In this document: positions 8,120-15,630 of the stretch, one piece after another | Layout: every line of letters begins with the position of its first letter | How positions within the stretch are numbered: position 1 is the stretch's first letter | Source: a bacterium D16-56 | GTDB taxonomy: Bacteria > Bacillota > Clostridia > Lachnospirales > Lachnospiraceae | Direction: 5' to 3' | DNA length: 64,000 bases | Assembly: GCA_003611875.1 (NCBI GenBank) | Contig: RAYY01000004.1 | Coordinates: forward strand, 1 to 64,000 | Translations under genes and position numbers: made by a program | The notes under the pieces: generated by a model | The model's input: the letters and a program-made list of their open reading frames with translations, nothing else | Told to the model about the DNA's origin: nothing | Databases searched by the model: none

Positions 8120-8638
8120 CTATCTTTCCTCATGGGCGGGGCCACTTTTCTTTACGGGCGGTTCCTGATGATCCTTTGCCTGCTTCGAGCCCTTGCGGAG
8201 CTGGGCGGCAATCGAACGTTTTTCTCTGCGCTCCGCCTGTAATTCCTGCATAATTTCAAACCGCTCCGCGAGCTGTTCCGGGGTCACAAAGTCTTTCAAC
8301 ACATAGGAACCAAAATCCGGGTGGAACCAAGTCAGCCGTTTGCGCTCGGAGAAATGGCGGCTGTCCTCCCATTTTCCGAGGGCCTGTGTCTGTTCCTCCA
8401 TGCGTTTTTTCAGGTCTGGATTTTGCCGGGAGGGTTTCAGTTCGTAGTCCTCCATCTGCTTATCTGTCAACGGCTTTGCGTAAATCAGTTCACCCCACGC
8501 CCGGAAGGCTTCCCCCGGTATGGGAATACGGAAATCACAGTCATAGTTTTTAATTTCCATGGGCTTGTTGTCGGGCAGTTCAGGGAACGTCCATATATCC
8601 ACTGGCCGCTGTGTAGAGTAGTATTTATACCCGTCCAA
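8120..8638 (-). CDS. Conserved ICE hypothetical protein
   Basis: 172 residues, MDGYKYYSTQRPVDIWTFPE at the N-terminus, then GEAFRAWGELIYAKPLTDKQ and a basic, probably helical C-terminal tail. The 'YYSTQRPVDI-TFP' and 'AWG-L-Y--PLT-KQ---YEL' pattern recurs in proteins of Tn1549-like elements, but no enzymatic motif is visible and I cannot assign a job. Start has GGAGGAATTATTT upstream. First gene of the block that ends with mobC. Confidence 0.65.
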   Translation of the reverse strand: MDGYKYYSTQRPVDIWTFPELPDNKPMEIKNYDCDFRIPIPGEAFRAWGELIYAKPLTDKQMEDYELKPSRQNPDLKKRMEEQTQALGKWEDSRHFSERKRLTWFHPDFGSYVLKDFVTPEQLAERFEIMQELQAERREKRSIAAQLRKGSKQAKDHQEPPVKKSGPAHEER

Positions 8639-8655
8639 ATAATTCCTCCTTCCAG

Positions 8656-8678
8656 CCTCGGGCCAACTTGGCCCGAAG
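8656..8678. repeat. ICE palindrome copy 5
   Basis: Arms CCTCGGGCCAA/TTGGCCCGAAG, central C. Just upstream of the 172-residue gene and beside the structured stretch at 8687-8796. Confidence 0.95.
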
Positions 8679-8686
8679 TCCTATTT

Positions 8687-8796
8687 GTTACGATTTACCC
8701 CACAAAACAGGGGTAAGACGTAGATTGATATTAAGACCGCTCAAACCGGGCGCGGAAAGCCCGGAAACACAGGGTTTTACAAGGCCTAATCGTAAC
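8687..8796. other. Structured non-coding stretch, candidate transfer origin
   Basis: Outer 9-base inverted repeats GTTACGATT (8687-8695) and AATCGTAAC (8788-8796) enclose two hairpins: TACCCC/GGGGTA at 8696-8715 and CCGGGC/GCCCGG at 8746-8764. It lies upstream of the mobC-containing block, a usual place for oriT. No nic site is proven. Confidence 0.4.
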
Positions 8797-9163
8797 ACCG
8801 CTCCATGTTTTTCTCCCGTTTTTTCCGCATACGCTCCCGGCTCCGGCGGCGGTTGCCCTCGGCCTTGCAGGCTTCGGAACAGTAGGCTTGCCGCCCCTCG
8901 GGAATAAAGGCCCTCCCGCATACGGCGCAGCGCCTTATTTCCGGCCCCGCCGCCTCCCCCGTAAGGGAGGTTTCCAGCACCGGGGCCAGAGGCAGTACCG
9001 CCGCCCGGAAGTAGCGGCACAGGCTCCCCGTCCACCACTTGCCGAGCATATAGCAGGGGCAGTCCAACGGGAGACAGCCGTATTCGCTGTCATAGTTGGC
9101 GCACATGCCCGTGACCAGCCGCCGGATTGTTTTCCTCTCGTCACGGGTCAGCTCCCGGCACAT
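8786..9163 (-). CDS. Cysteine-rich VLP protein
   Basis: 125 residues from ATG at 9163, which overlaps the upstream stop (TGATG). Many cysteines: CANYDSEYGCLPLDCPCYML, then a second cluster CAVCGRAFIPEGRQAYCSEA that looks like a small zinc finger, and a basic tail RRRSRERMRKKREKN. This is the 'cysteine-rich VLP' family of Tn1549-like elements. A nucleic-acid-binding role is inferred from the zinc-finger-like cysteines and basic tail; function is not known. Confidence 0.8.
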   Translation of the reverse strand: MCRELTRDERKTIRRLVTGMCANYDSEYGCLPLDCPCYMLGKWWTGSLCRYFRAAVLPLAPVLETSLTGEAAGPEIRRCAVCGRAFIPEGRQAYCSEACKAEGNRRRSRERMRKKREKNMERCYD

Positions 9164-9339
9164 CACCGCTTCGGGCCAACTTGGCCCGAAGTCCTGCGGG
9201 GCTCCACAATCAGGGTGCGCCGCTTCTTCCTGCAATCGCCGCCGCGTTCCCGGCAGGCGGGGCAGGGTTCCGGGTCGTGCCGGGAGGGCCGGGGAACCTG
9301 CTTCATCATTCGCTCATAGGGGCTGTCGGTAAAATTCAT
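9163..9339 (-). CDS. Small Cys-containing ICE protein with palindrome-encoded tail
   Basis: 58 residues from ATG at 9339 (AGGAGG seven bases upstream), overlapping the DUF4366 stop. Begins MNFTDSPYERMMKQVPRPSR and has a CPACRERGGDC pair of cysteines. Its C-terminus TSGQVGPKR is encoded by the palindrome at 9169-9191, and its TGA overlaps the next ATG. Function unknown. Confidence 0.65.
   Translation of the reverse strand: MNFTDSPYERMMKQVPRPSRHDPEPCPACRERGGDCRKKRRTLIVEPRRTSGQVGPKR
9169..9191. repeat. ICE palindrome copy 6, inside the 58-residue gene
   Basis: Perfect arms, central C. Translated in frame as SGQVGPK at the C-terminus; ends five bases before the next start codon. Confidence 0.95.
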
Positions 9340-10001
9340 TCTTCGTCCTCCTTCCCCGGTTCGTCTCCTTCCTCCGGCTCGTCCTCGTCCCACGGCGGGA
9401 GGTCGCTGTCCCCGTCCGGCTCGTCTCCTTCTTCCTCAAAGTCGATTTCTTCCTCGTCCAGATCGGGGGCCTGATGTTTCGGGCGGTAAATCTTGAAGTA
9501 CCAGCCGGCCCCGCCGCCGATTGCCGCCACGGCCAGCACCAAAAGGATTGTCCCAATGGGACTGTCTTTCTTTTCGGGCTCCGGGACGGGGGCGGGTTCC
9601 GGCTCGTCGGCAGGCTCCTGCGGCGCAGGTGTGGGCTCCGGTTCCGGCTCCACCGTCTCGGGCTCCTTCTCACTTTGCGCGAGGGAGAGCAGATCCTTTT
9701 CCGTCACAGCGTCGAGGAAATAGACGTTTTCGCTTGTGCGCTGTTTATCAATGACCAGAAAGAAAACGTGCTCGTCCGGGGTCTGAATGGTATAAAACTC
9801 TTTTCCGTCCTCGTCGGTGGCGTTGTCAACCACTGTGCCGGTTCCCTCCGGGGTGAAGGGCTTCGCGGTGGTGGTTTTCTCCTGTGAGGGCGGTTCCTCC
9901 GTAGGCTCGGCGCTCTGCGCGTAGGCCGGAAGGGTAAAGACAGGGAGACAGAGAAAAACGGCGGTCAGCGCCGTCGCCATACGGGATTTAGTTTTCATCA
10001 T
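9336..10001 (-). CDS. DUF4366/CD1107-family mobile-element surface protein
   Basis: 221 residues from ATG at 10001 (AGGAGG upstream). Signal peptide MMKTKSRMATALTAVFLCLP...AYAQS, an extracytoplasmic ~90-residue domain (GTVVDNATDEDGKEFYTIQT, then VYFLDAVTEKDLLSL), a Pro/Glu-rich linker, one membrane helix (IGTILLVLAVAAIGGGAGWY) and an acidic cytoplasmic tail of Asp/Glu. Matches DUF4366 proteins of Tn1549-like elements, presumably part of the mating machinery at the cell surface. Starts inside the 3' end of the DUF4315 gene. Confidence 0.85.
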   Translation of the reverse strand: MMKTKSRMATALTAVFLCLPVFTLPAYAQSAEPTEEPPSQEKTTTAKPFTPEGTGTVVDNATDEDGKEFYTIQTPDEHVFFLVIDKQRTSENVYFLDAVTEKDLLSLAQSEKEPETVEPEPEPTPAPQEPADEPEPAPVPEPEKKDSPIGTILLVLAVAAIGGGAGWYFKIYRPKHQAPDLDEEEIDFEEEGDEPDGDSDLPPWDEDEPEEGDEPGKEDEE

Positions 10002-10254
10002 CAGTCGGTTCCTCCTTTCTTTCGCCGGACTTCGGGCCAACTTGGCCCGAAGCGGCAGGGGCCTTTTTCTGCTCCTTCAGGAAGTCGGCCAGTGCGGCGG
10101 GCGTCAGGTTGAGAGAACGCACCAGCTCCACAATCTCCGTGTTTTCCAGTTCGGTTTTCTGGCGTTCCAGCTCCCGGAGCCGGGTCTGCTGTTCGCTGAT
10201 TTTCGCCTTGACCTTCTCAATCTCGGCGCATACCTTGTCAATTTTACTGCTCAT
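9988..10254 (-). CDS. DUF4315-family coiled-coil protein
   Basis: 88 residues, MSSKIDKVCAEIEKVKAKIS, then heptad-rich QTRLRELERQKTELENTEIV and a short helix LNLTPAALADFLKEQ. This is the DUF4315 family of conjugative elements. The C-terminus SGQVGPKSGERKEEPTDDEN includes seven residues encoded by the palindrome. Starts 16 bases after the NlpC/P60 gene, with AGGAGG before ATG. Function unknown; probably oligomeric through the coiled coil. Confidence 0.82.
   Translation of the reverse strand: MSSKIDKVCAEIEKVKAKISEQQTRLRELERQKTELENTEIVELVRSLNLTPAALADFLKEQKKAPAASGQVGPKSGERKEEPTDDEN
10030..10052. repeat. ICE palindrome copy 7, inside DUF4315 gene
   Basis: Perfect arms, central C. Encodes SGQVGPK in frame, 14 codons before the stop. 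Confidence 0.95.
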
Positions 10255-10269
10255 GCAAAACCTCCTTTT

Positions 10270-12042
10270 TCAGTTGAGCCGCCCGAAGGCGTAAAAATGT
10301 TCCTGCCAGTAAGAAGTGCTGATACTGGCGTATTTGATGGGGTCGCCACAGTGGATCATCATATTGTCGCCCACATAAATGCCGACGTGGGAGACAGGCC
10401 CGGCGCTGTCATAGGTGCGGGTAAAGAAAATCAGATCTCCAGGCCGGGCTTCGCTCTTTGGAATAATGGCGCATTGGTTGTAAATCCCGGTTGCCGTGGT
10501 GCGGGGCAGGTTGTAAACGCCGGAATGGGTGTAGACCCAGCACACGAAGCCCGAGCAGTCAAAACTTGTGCTCGGGGAGCTCCCGCCCCACACATAAGGG
10601 TAGCCCAGGTACTTTTCCGCCTCGGCAATCAGGGCGGCAAAATCCGGGTCGGTCAGGGCCTCCCCCGGTATCTCATAGGAGGGGCCAGGTTCGGTATCGC
10701 CGCCCGTGTAGATGTTATCCCACAGATAGGGCTTGTTGCCCTTCGTCCACATGGTAGCCGAATAGAGCTCCTTTTGGTTGGCGGTCAGCCGCTCGCTGAT
10801 AACCACGGGCAGGGTGCGGTTTTTCAGGGTGACGGTGAGAATGTACCACTCATATTCGTGCTCGTCCCCGTCATCGTCTGTATAGGTACGGATTTCCACC
10901 GTCTCGGTCAGGGTCAGCTTATACTGTGCATCAAACACGGCTTGAAGCTCCTCCTGTACCTCGGCGCGGGTGTAGGATTGGAATTTTGCGGTTAAGTAGG
11001 AGGCCAGCTCATAGGGATTGTGGCCCAGCTCGTCCACCTGATAGCGGTACTCGTCATAGCTGGGGTGGGTGCTCTCGATATTGGCAATCCTGTCCGCCAT
11101 CGCCCGCTCTAAGGCCGTGTAGTCCTCGTCGGCCCCTAACAGGTCACTGTCCTCGGAACCGTAGGAAGTGCCTAAAACAGCGTTCATGGCCCCACCCCCA
11201 ATCATGCCGGGGAGGGAGGATAAAGCGCCCATCAGCAGCATGACCACCAGAAGTACGGTAAACACAATCAGGACGCCGACCGGGTGGCGTTTCACAAAAA
11301 GGGCCACCCGCCGGGCCAGCCTTTCCGTGGTAACAGCGGTTTTCTCCGCCGCCTTTGCGCCCTGCTTTGCCGCCTCCCGTGCCCGCTTGGCATACTCCCG
11401 TTTGAGTTTCCACTTCTGCGAAAAGCGGGACAGGGGATTGCTGTATAGCTCCGGGTGTTCCTGCGCGGCGGTGTGAAACGCATAGTCCGCACTGGCCCTG
11501 ATTTCTTTTTTCTCCCACTTCACCACGCTTCGGGCGTGGCGGGTACGCCACCGCCTTTTGGCAGACCGGGACACCTTGCGGATACCTGTCTCGGCTACAA
11601 GCTCGGATTTGTGGGCTCCTTCCACGCCCACATTTTCATGCTCCACTTCATGTATTTTGTTATGGGCGTAAATCCATGCCCCGGCGCGGGCGCTTCGGGC
11701 CAGCCTGCGGGGGATACCGGGCTCTTTAGGCGGTTTTTGTGCGTCCAACTTGGCACGGGCTTTCCCGAGCTTTTCCCCGGCCTTATCAGCCCGCGCCTTT
11801 GCCTTCTCCGTCTTTTTTCCTTCCCGTGTCTGCGGCCCTTCGCTGTCTGCTTTGCCAGGGTTTGCTCCATTCCGGGGCTCCCTGGCGTTGTCTCCGGGCG
11901 GCGGCTCCCCCTCACGGCGGAGCCGTTCCGAGGGCCGGGGCCGCTCTTTATCCTGCCGGAATTTCTTCTGCCCCGGCTTCGGGCCATGTTGGCCCGAAGT
12001 GTCCAGTTTCTTTCCGGGTGTCCTGTCTATCCATTTTGCGAT
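10270..12042 (-). CDS. NlpC/P60 (C40) peptidoglycan hydrolase of the conjugation machine, probable AUC start
   Basis: 590 residues if started at ATC 12042, eight bases after a perfect AGGAGG. The first usual start in frame is a TTG at 11748. The long frame gives AKWIDRTPGKKLDTSGQHGP, a basic N-terminal domain, one membrane helix (VGVLIVFTVLLVVMLLMGAL), an extracytoplasmic region and a C-terminal C40 domain with catalytic Cys in SFDCSGFVCW and His in VSHVGIYVG. It should open peptidoglycan for the mating channel, like Tn916 Orf14/TcpG. The palindrome is in frame near the N-terminus (SGQHGPK). Confidence 0.88.
   Translation of the reverse strand: MAKWIDRTPGKKLDTSGQHGPKPGQKKFRQDKERPRPSERLRREGEPPPGDNAREPRNGANPGKADSEGPQTREGKKTEKAKARADKAGEKLGKARAKLDAQKPPKEPGIPRRLARSARAGAWIYAHNKIHEVEHENVGVEGAHKSELVAETGIRKVSRSAKRRWRTRHARSVVKWEKKEIRASADYAFHTAAQEHPELYSNPLSRFSQKWKLKREYAKRAREAAKQGAKAAEKTAVTTERLARRVALFVKRHPVGVLIVFTVLLVVMLLMGALSSLPGMIGGGAMNAVLGTSYGSEDSDLLGADEDYTALERAMADRIANIESTHPSYDEYRYQVDELGHNPYELASYLTAKFQSYTRAEVQEELQAVFDAQYKLTLTETVEIRTYTDDDGDEHEYEWYILTVTLKNRTLPVVISERLTANQKELYSATMWTKGNKPYLWDNIYTGGDTEPGPSYEIPGEALTDPDFAALIAEAEKYLGYPYVWGGSSPSTSFDCSGFVCWVYTHSGVYNLPRTTATGIYNQCAIIPKSEARPGDLIFFTRTYDSAGPVSHVGIYVGDNMMIHCGDPIKYASISTSYWQEHFYAFGRLN
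11977..11999. repeat. ICE palindrome copy 8, inside NlpC/P60 gene
   Basis: Arms of 10 bases with TGT centre on the plus strand; translated SGQHGPK about 15 residues into the protein. Confidence 0.95.
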
Positions 12043-12080
12043 AAAATCAACCTCCTTTCCCTAAAAATGAAATGTACCAG

Positions 12081-12899
12081 TCAATATCTCTGGATATTGA
12101 ACTGGCATACCTCTTTGTTAAACCGGGGCTGTTGAATTGGAATGTAAGTGCCGGGGGCGCTCCGCATGGAATAGAACAGGTCTTTATCCTTTGGATAGGT
12201 CAGACCTTGATACTCCGGGTAGCTCTGTAAAATCCTCCGCCCACGTTTGGTAAGCGGGTACAGGTAGCGGAACATACGGCCATTGATTTTCTCAATCCCC
12301 TTGTACTGGCAGTAGCCAAAAGTCAGCCAGTAGCGTTTTGCCACGCCGTCAAAGGCCGCGTTTTCTTCCAGCAGGAGCCGGGCGCTCCGCGGGTGGATTT
12401 TCTCCCCGGTCAGGCTGTCCCGGTAAACGCTTGTTGTGAAGCTCCCCACATACTGGAAGTTGCTGGCCTGATACACATAGCCGCATTTTCCCATGATACC
12501 GTCCGCCAATGTGTAAAGATACAGGTAGCGTGTGTTGGCTTTCAGCCATTTCACCATCTGGGAAATGACGATACTTCCGAAGCATTGGGTGTCGTTGAAG
12601 TCCGGCAGGAAACACATCTTCCCGATTTCGATATAGTCCGTTGTCCGCAGTACATGGCAAGGGAACAGCTTGCGGATTGTCTGCAAGGGTTGCGTACCCC
12701 ATCCCAATACCACCACACCGGCTAACCGCCCATCAATGAAAAAGCCTAAGTAAAACCGGTTCAGCCGCGGCATGACCTTTGAATAATGGTACTGATGGAT
12801 AAAGTTGACGGCCTGAGCCTTTGATATTTCCTGTACCGCTGGAATGGGCTTCGGGCCAACTTGGCCCGAAGTGTCCCGGTCATACGCCCGCCCCTTCAT
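12081..12899 (-). CDS. GNAT-like protein, candidate Mom-family DNA-modification enzyme
   Basis: 272 residues. The core AVNFIHQYHYSKVMPRLNRF, YLGFFIDGRLAGVVVLGWGT, TDYIEIGKMCFLPDFNDTQC, FGSIVISQMVKWLKANTRYL and GKCGYVYQASNFQYVG has the strand-helix order of GNAT acetyltransferases. It recalls Mom-like proteins, which modify adenine to block restriction. Start ATG at 12899 overlaps the last 20 bases of virB4; residues 11-17 (SGQVGPK) come from the palindrome. The Mom assignment is from pattern memory. The alternative is a generic GNAT. Confidence 0.5.
   Translation of the reverse strand: MKGRAYDRDTSGQVGPKPIPAVQEISKAQAVNFIHQYHYSKVMPRLNRFYLGFFIDGRLAGVVVLGWGTQPLQTIRKLFPCHVLRTTDYIEIGKMCFLPDFNDTQCFGSIVISQMVKWLKANTRYLYLYTLADGIMGKCGYVYQASNFQYVGSFTTSVYRDSLTGEKIHPRSARLLLEENAAFDGVAKRYWLTFGYCQYKGIEKINGRMFRYLYPLTKRGRRILQSYPEYQGLTYPKDKDLFYSMRSAPGTYIPIQQPRFNKEVCQFNIQRY
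12849..12871. repeat. ICE palindrome copy 9, inside Mom-like gene
   Basis: Perfect arms, central C. Eight bases after the virB4 stop and in frame within the next protein's N-terminus. Confidence 0.95.
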
Positions 12900-13158
12900 C
12901 TTTCAAATCCTCGGGGCGGGTGGTCAGGAGACGGTAAATCTCGGTATTCTGCGGGAACTTGTCGGAGAATGGGATAATCACATTTCCGAAGAATAAGAGC
13001 CCTTCGCCGCTGTTGCTGTTGGTGACAAAGGATAGCTGGGTGGGGCTGATCCCTAACTGCTTCGCCAAAATCTGTCGGTCGCCTTGGGCCTGCGAGAGCA
13101 TAACGAGAAAGTCGCTGTTTTCAAAGATGTTCTCGATTTCCCGGCTTGCCAAAAGGTC
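12880..13158 (-). CDS. virB4: VirB4/TraE ATPase, 3' exon
   Basis: Continues the VirB4 reading frame after the group II intron: DLLASREIENIFENSDFLVM, then QAQGDRQILAKQLGISPTQL and GEGLLFFGNVIIPFSDKFPQ. Joining AAA (end of exon 1) to GAC here restores the family-typical QNVK-DLLASREIENI with no frame change. 92 residues plus stop. Contains the C-terminal RecA-lobe end of the ATPase, so the protein is incomplete without intron removal. Confidence 0.92.
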   Translation of the reverse strand, partial: DLLASREIENIFENSDFLVMLSQAQGDRQILAKQLGISPTQLSFVTNSNSGEGLLFFGNVIIPFSDKFPQNTEIYRLLTTRPEDLKDEGAGV

Positions 13159-15630
13159 GTAGGGTAGGGTAAAGGCGCCTTGCCGCCGCTGGCGGCAGGT
13201 TTCCTACACCCTCCCTCGGAACCGGACTTACTCCTCTCGAAGTATCCGGCTCCCCATTAGTAATTGACGTATTGATTAGTGTCTGTGTATTCTTTCATGG
13301 CACTTGCTGCAAACAACAAGCGTTTTTCTCCGCTTCTTTTTCATCACGGTTTCCCAATCAGAATTACCCAACTCGTTTAAGTTCCGTATAACGTGAACTT
13401 CATACAAATCGGCTTCTTTACACCCACATAATTCACAAACTCTGGCATTGAGCCGTTGTCTGATAGTGGTTTTCCAGCTAAATTTCTTTCTCTGATAAAT
13501 AATGTCACTCGCTTCGCCACGCTTGCAGTCTGCGATTTTAACAGGGCGAACACGTTTAGTCCCTGCTTTAGTTTCATAAGGGACAGACCATGTTTTCCCG
13601 TCTTTATACTGGCGAATGATTTTGCGGATACTGGTTTTATGCTTATTGGCAATCGTCTTTAAGCAACTGTACTCCATGAGATAGCAGAAGTAGTCCAGCG
13701 TGTGATAATCACAAGCCAGATTGTAATAGTTGCATAATCCTCTTGCTTCGGCATTGTACTGTTCCACAATCTCGTAATCCGCAAGGTTGAGAAGTCCGGC
13801 TCTGTGTATCGGCTGAAACTCCCCGTTTTCCTGCTGGCGAATGACTTTCTTTGCAAACATGAATTTTTCAATCTTTTCCGTATGGGGAATAGACAAGGCG
13901 ACTTTCATGTGCAGGGTACGGGATTTTCTCCACGTTCCGTTTTTCATTCTGTGACCTTTGACTTCCTGATTTCTGCGGACACAAATATCATAGCCAATGA
14001 AGCGGACTTTTTCGGAGCTGTGCGTTATCAGCGTCTTTTCCTCGCTTAGAGTTAATTTCAGCTCTGTGCTTAGAAATTCAGCGATTTCGGCTTTCAATTC
14101 CTCACATTCCGTTTTTGTGCCGCACACGCCTGCCAGCCAATCGTCCGCATAACGGACAAAAGTAAACTTCTTGTTGTCGGCAGGTTTGCAGGGCAGATTT
14201 CTCATAGCTTTCTTCTGCGCCCTATGTTGGTCAATCAGTTCTTGTCTTGCCGCTTCATCAGCGGTATGGTCAATCCAATAGGACAGTCTTTTTAATTCTT
14301 TGCTTGCCGCATGATATTCCGGTGTCTGATATGCAGACCTCGGTTTATCAAAGCGTTCTGCGATTTCCCGAAACTTCTTGTCCAGCTCATTCAGATAGAT
14401 ATTTGCAAGTATTGGAGAGCAGATACCACCCTGCGGAGAACCGCTGTAAGTGGCGTTGTACTTCCAATTCTCGATATACCCAGCTTTCAAAAACTGGCGA
14501 ATGATGTTCAGAAAACGACTGTCTTTGATTTTCCTGCTCAAAATTTCAATCAGTTTTTCGTGATTGATGTTATCAAAACAACCTTGAATATCGCCCTCGA
14601 TAAACCAAACCACGCCCGTGAAGTCAGAAGAAATCTGACGGAGTGCGGTATGACAGCTTTTGCCCGGTCTGAAACCGTGGGAATGACTGTCAAAGACAGG
14701 TTCATAGATAGCTTCCAAAATCATTCTGACAACTTCTTGCAGGAGTTTGTCACGGAAAGACGGGATACCCAGAGGGCGGAGTTTTCCATTTTTCTTTGGA
14801 ATATACTCACGCCTTACAGGATTAGCCTTGTAGGTTCCGTCCTTTAATGACTGGATTAACTCTTTTACATAGAAGTCACTGAAACCGTCTGCGGTATCGT
14901 CGTCGATACCCTGTGTTGTTGCGCCTTTGTTTGCATAAAGTTTCTGGTAGGCGGCGTAGTAAATATCTTCACGAAGCAAATATCTGTAAAGCCTTGTGAA
15001 CACGCCGTCTTTGTGTTCGCTGGAACACTTTTCAATACGCTCTAAAATTTCAGATGTTGGTTTCATTGAGGTTTCTCCTCCCTTTCATTCCTACATTTTA
15101 GATGTTACTAACTGGCTCCCTTCGCCATGTAAGCGGCTTTCCCGCATCCGAATTTACGGCATTCCCTGTCAATTCAGGGTTCTCAAACTACTATGGAGCC
15201 TCCGTTACCATATCCGGCAAATGAGCCGAACTTAGGCAATCCCCAGTTAGCACTGTGCATAGGTTAATGAAGATTGTCGGATATGCTTTCGGTTCTTTGT
15301 GACGTGTTCTCACGCCTGTTTCATAACGTGTTGGCAGTTGTCCCGCCGTGAAAGATGACGTGACAGCGTTATGACATGGGTTTCAGGACTTTTCCCACAC
15401 CTGCAAAAAACAGGAACTGGAACCTTGCATTCGATAAACCCAATCTTATCCTCATATCTTCTTAACATTAGGAAACAGTCGCACCTAAGTCCTTTGGTGA
15501 CTATTCCTTTTTCTGCCATGCGCTGTTCCCGTAAAGGATTTCTCCTTAGTCGGTAAGGCAGATTGTTTCGCACACTGCCGTGTGCGGCAGTACCTTAAAC
15601 TGCTTTGCACAGCGCCCTATCTGGGCGCAC
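13159..15630 (-). mobile_element. Group II intron 1, inserted in virB4
   Basis: 2,472 bases. The 5' end on the minus strand is GTGCGCCCAGATAGGGCGC, the usual group II start. Domain V is at 13252-13219 (GAGCCGGATACTTCGAGAGG...GTCCGGTTC), and the 3' end ...TTTACCCTACCCTAC is followed by exon GAC. 15067-15594 holds the 5' ribozyme domains and no other gene. Excision restores an intact virB4. Confidence 0.95.
13276..15066 (-). CDS. ltrA: Group II intron reverse transcriptase/maturase (intron 1)
   Basis: 596 residues, full length. RT domains include RREYIPKKNGKLRPLGIPSF, FIEGDIQGCFDNINHEKLIE, GSPQGGICSPILANIYLNEL and the catalytic FVRYADDWLAG (YADD 306-309). Maturase domain X follows, then a C-terminal HNH endonuclease with CELCGC and CSKCHERIH zinc-binding pairs. 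Needed for splicing and for reverse splicing and target-primed insertion. No frame damage, so the intron may be mobile. Confidence 0.95.
   Translation of the reverse strand: MKPTSEILERIEKCSSEHKDGVFTRLYRYLLREDIYYAAYQKLYANKGATTQGIDDDTADGFSDFYVKELIQSLKDGTYKANPVRREYIPKKNGKLRPLGIPSFRDKLLQEVVRMILEAIYEPVFDSHSHGFRPGKSCHTALRQISSDFTGVVWFIEGDIQGCFDNINHEKLIEILSRKIKDSRFLNIIRQFLKAGYIENWKYNATYSGSPQGGICSPILANIYLNELDKKFREIAERFDKPRSAYQTPEYHAASKELKRLSYWIDHTADEAARQELIDQHRAQKKAMRNLPCKPADNKKFTFVRYADDWLAGVCGTKTECEELKAEIAEFLSTELKLTLSEEKTLITHSSEKVRFIGYDICVRRNQEVKGHRMKNGTWRKSRTLHMKVALSIPHTEKIEKFMFAKKVIRQQENGEFQPIHRAGLLNLADYEIVEQYNAEARGLCNYYNLACDYHTLDYFCYLMEYSCLKTIANKHKTSIRKIIRQYKDGKTWSVPYETKAGTKRVRPVKIADCKRGEASDIIYQRKKFSWKTTIRQRLNARVCELCGCKEADLYEVHVIRNLNELGNSDWETVMKKKRRKTLVVCSKCHERIHRH

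Noticed and set aside
12240-12350. Frames opposite to the ICE genes on the plus strand (for example near 2359, 10042, 24518)
   Set aside because: High GC leaves long antisense frames, but none has a ribosome site or recognisable protein pattern.
13377-15573. Short frames inside and around the group II introns
   Set aside because: They overlap the reverse transcriptase gene or the ribozyme structure and have no own signals.
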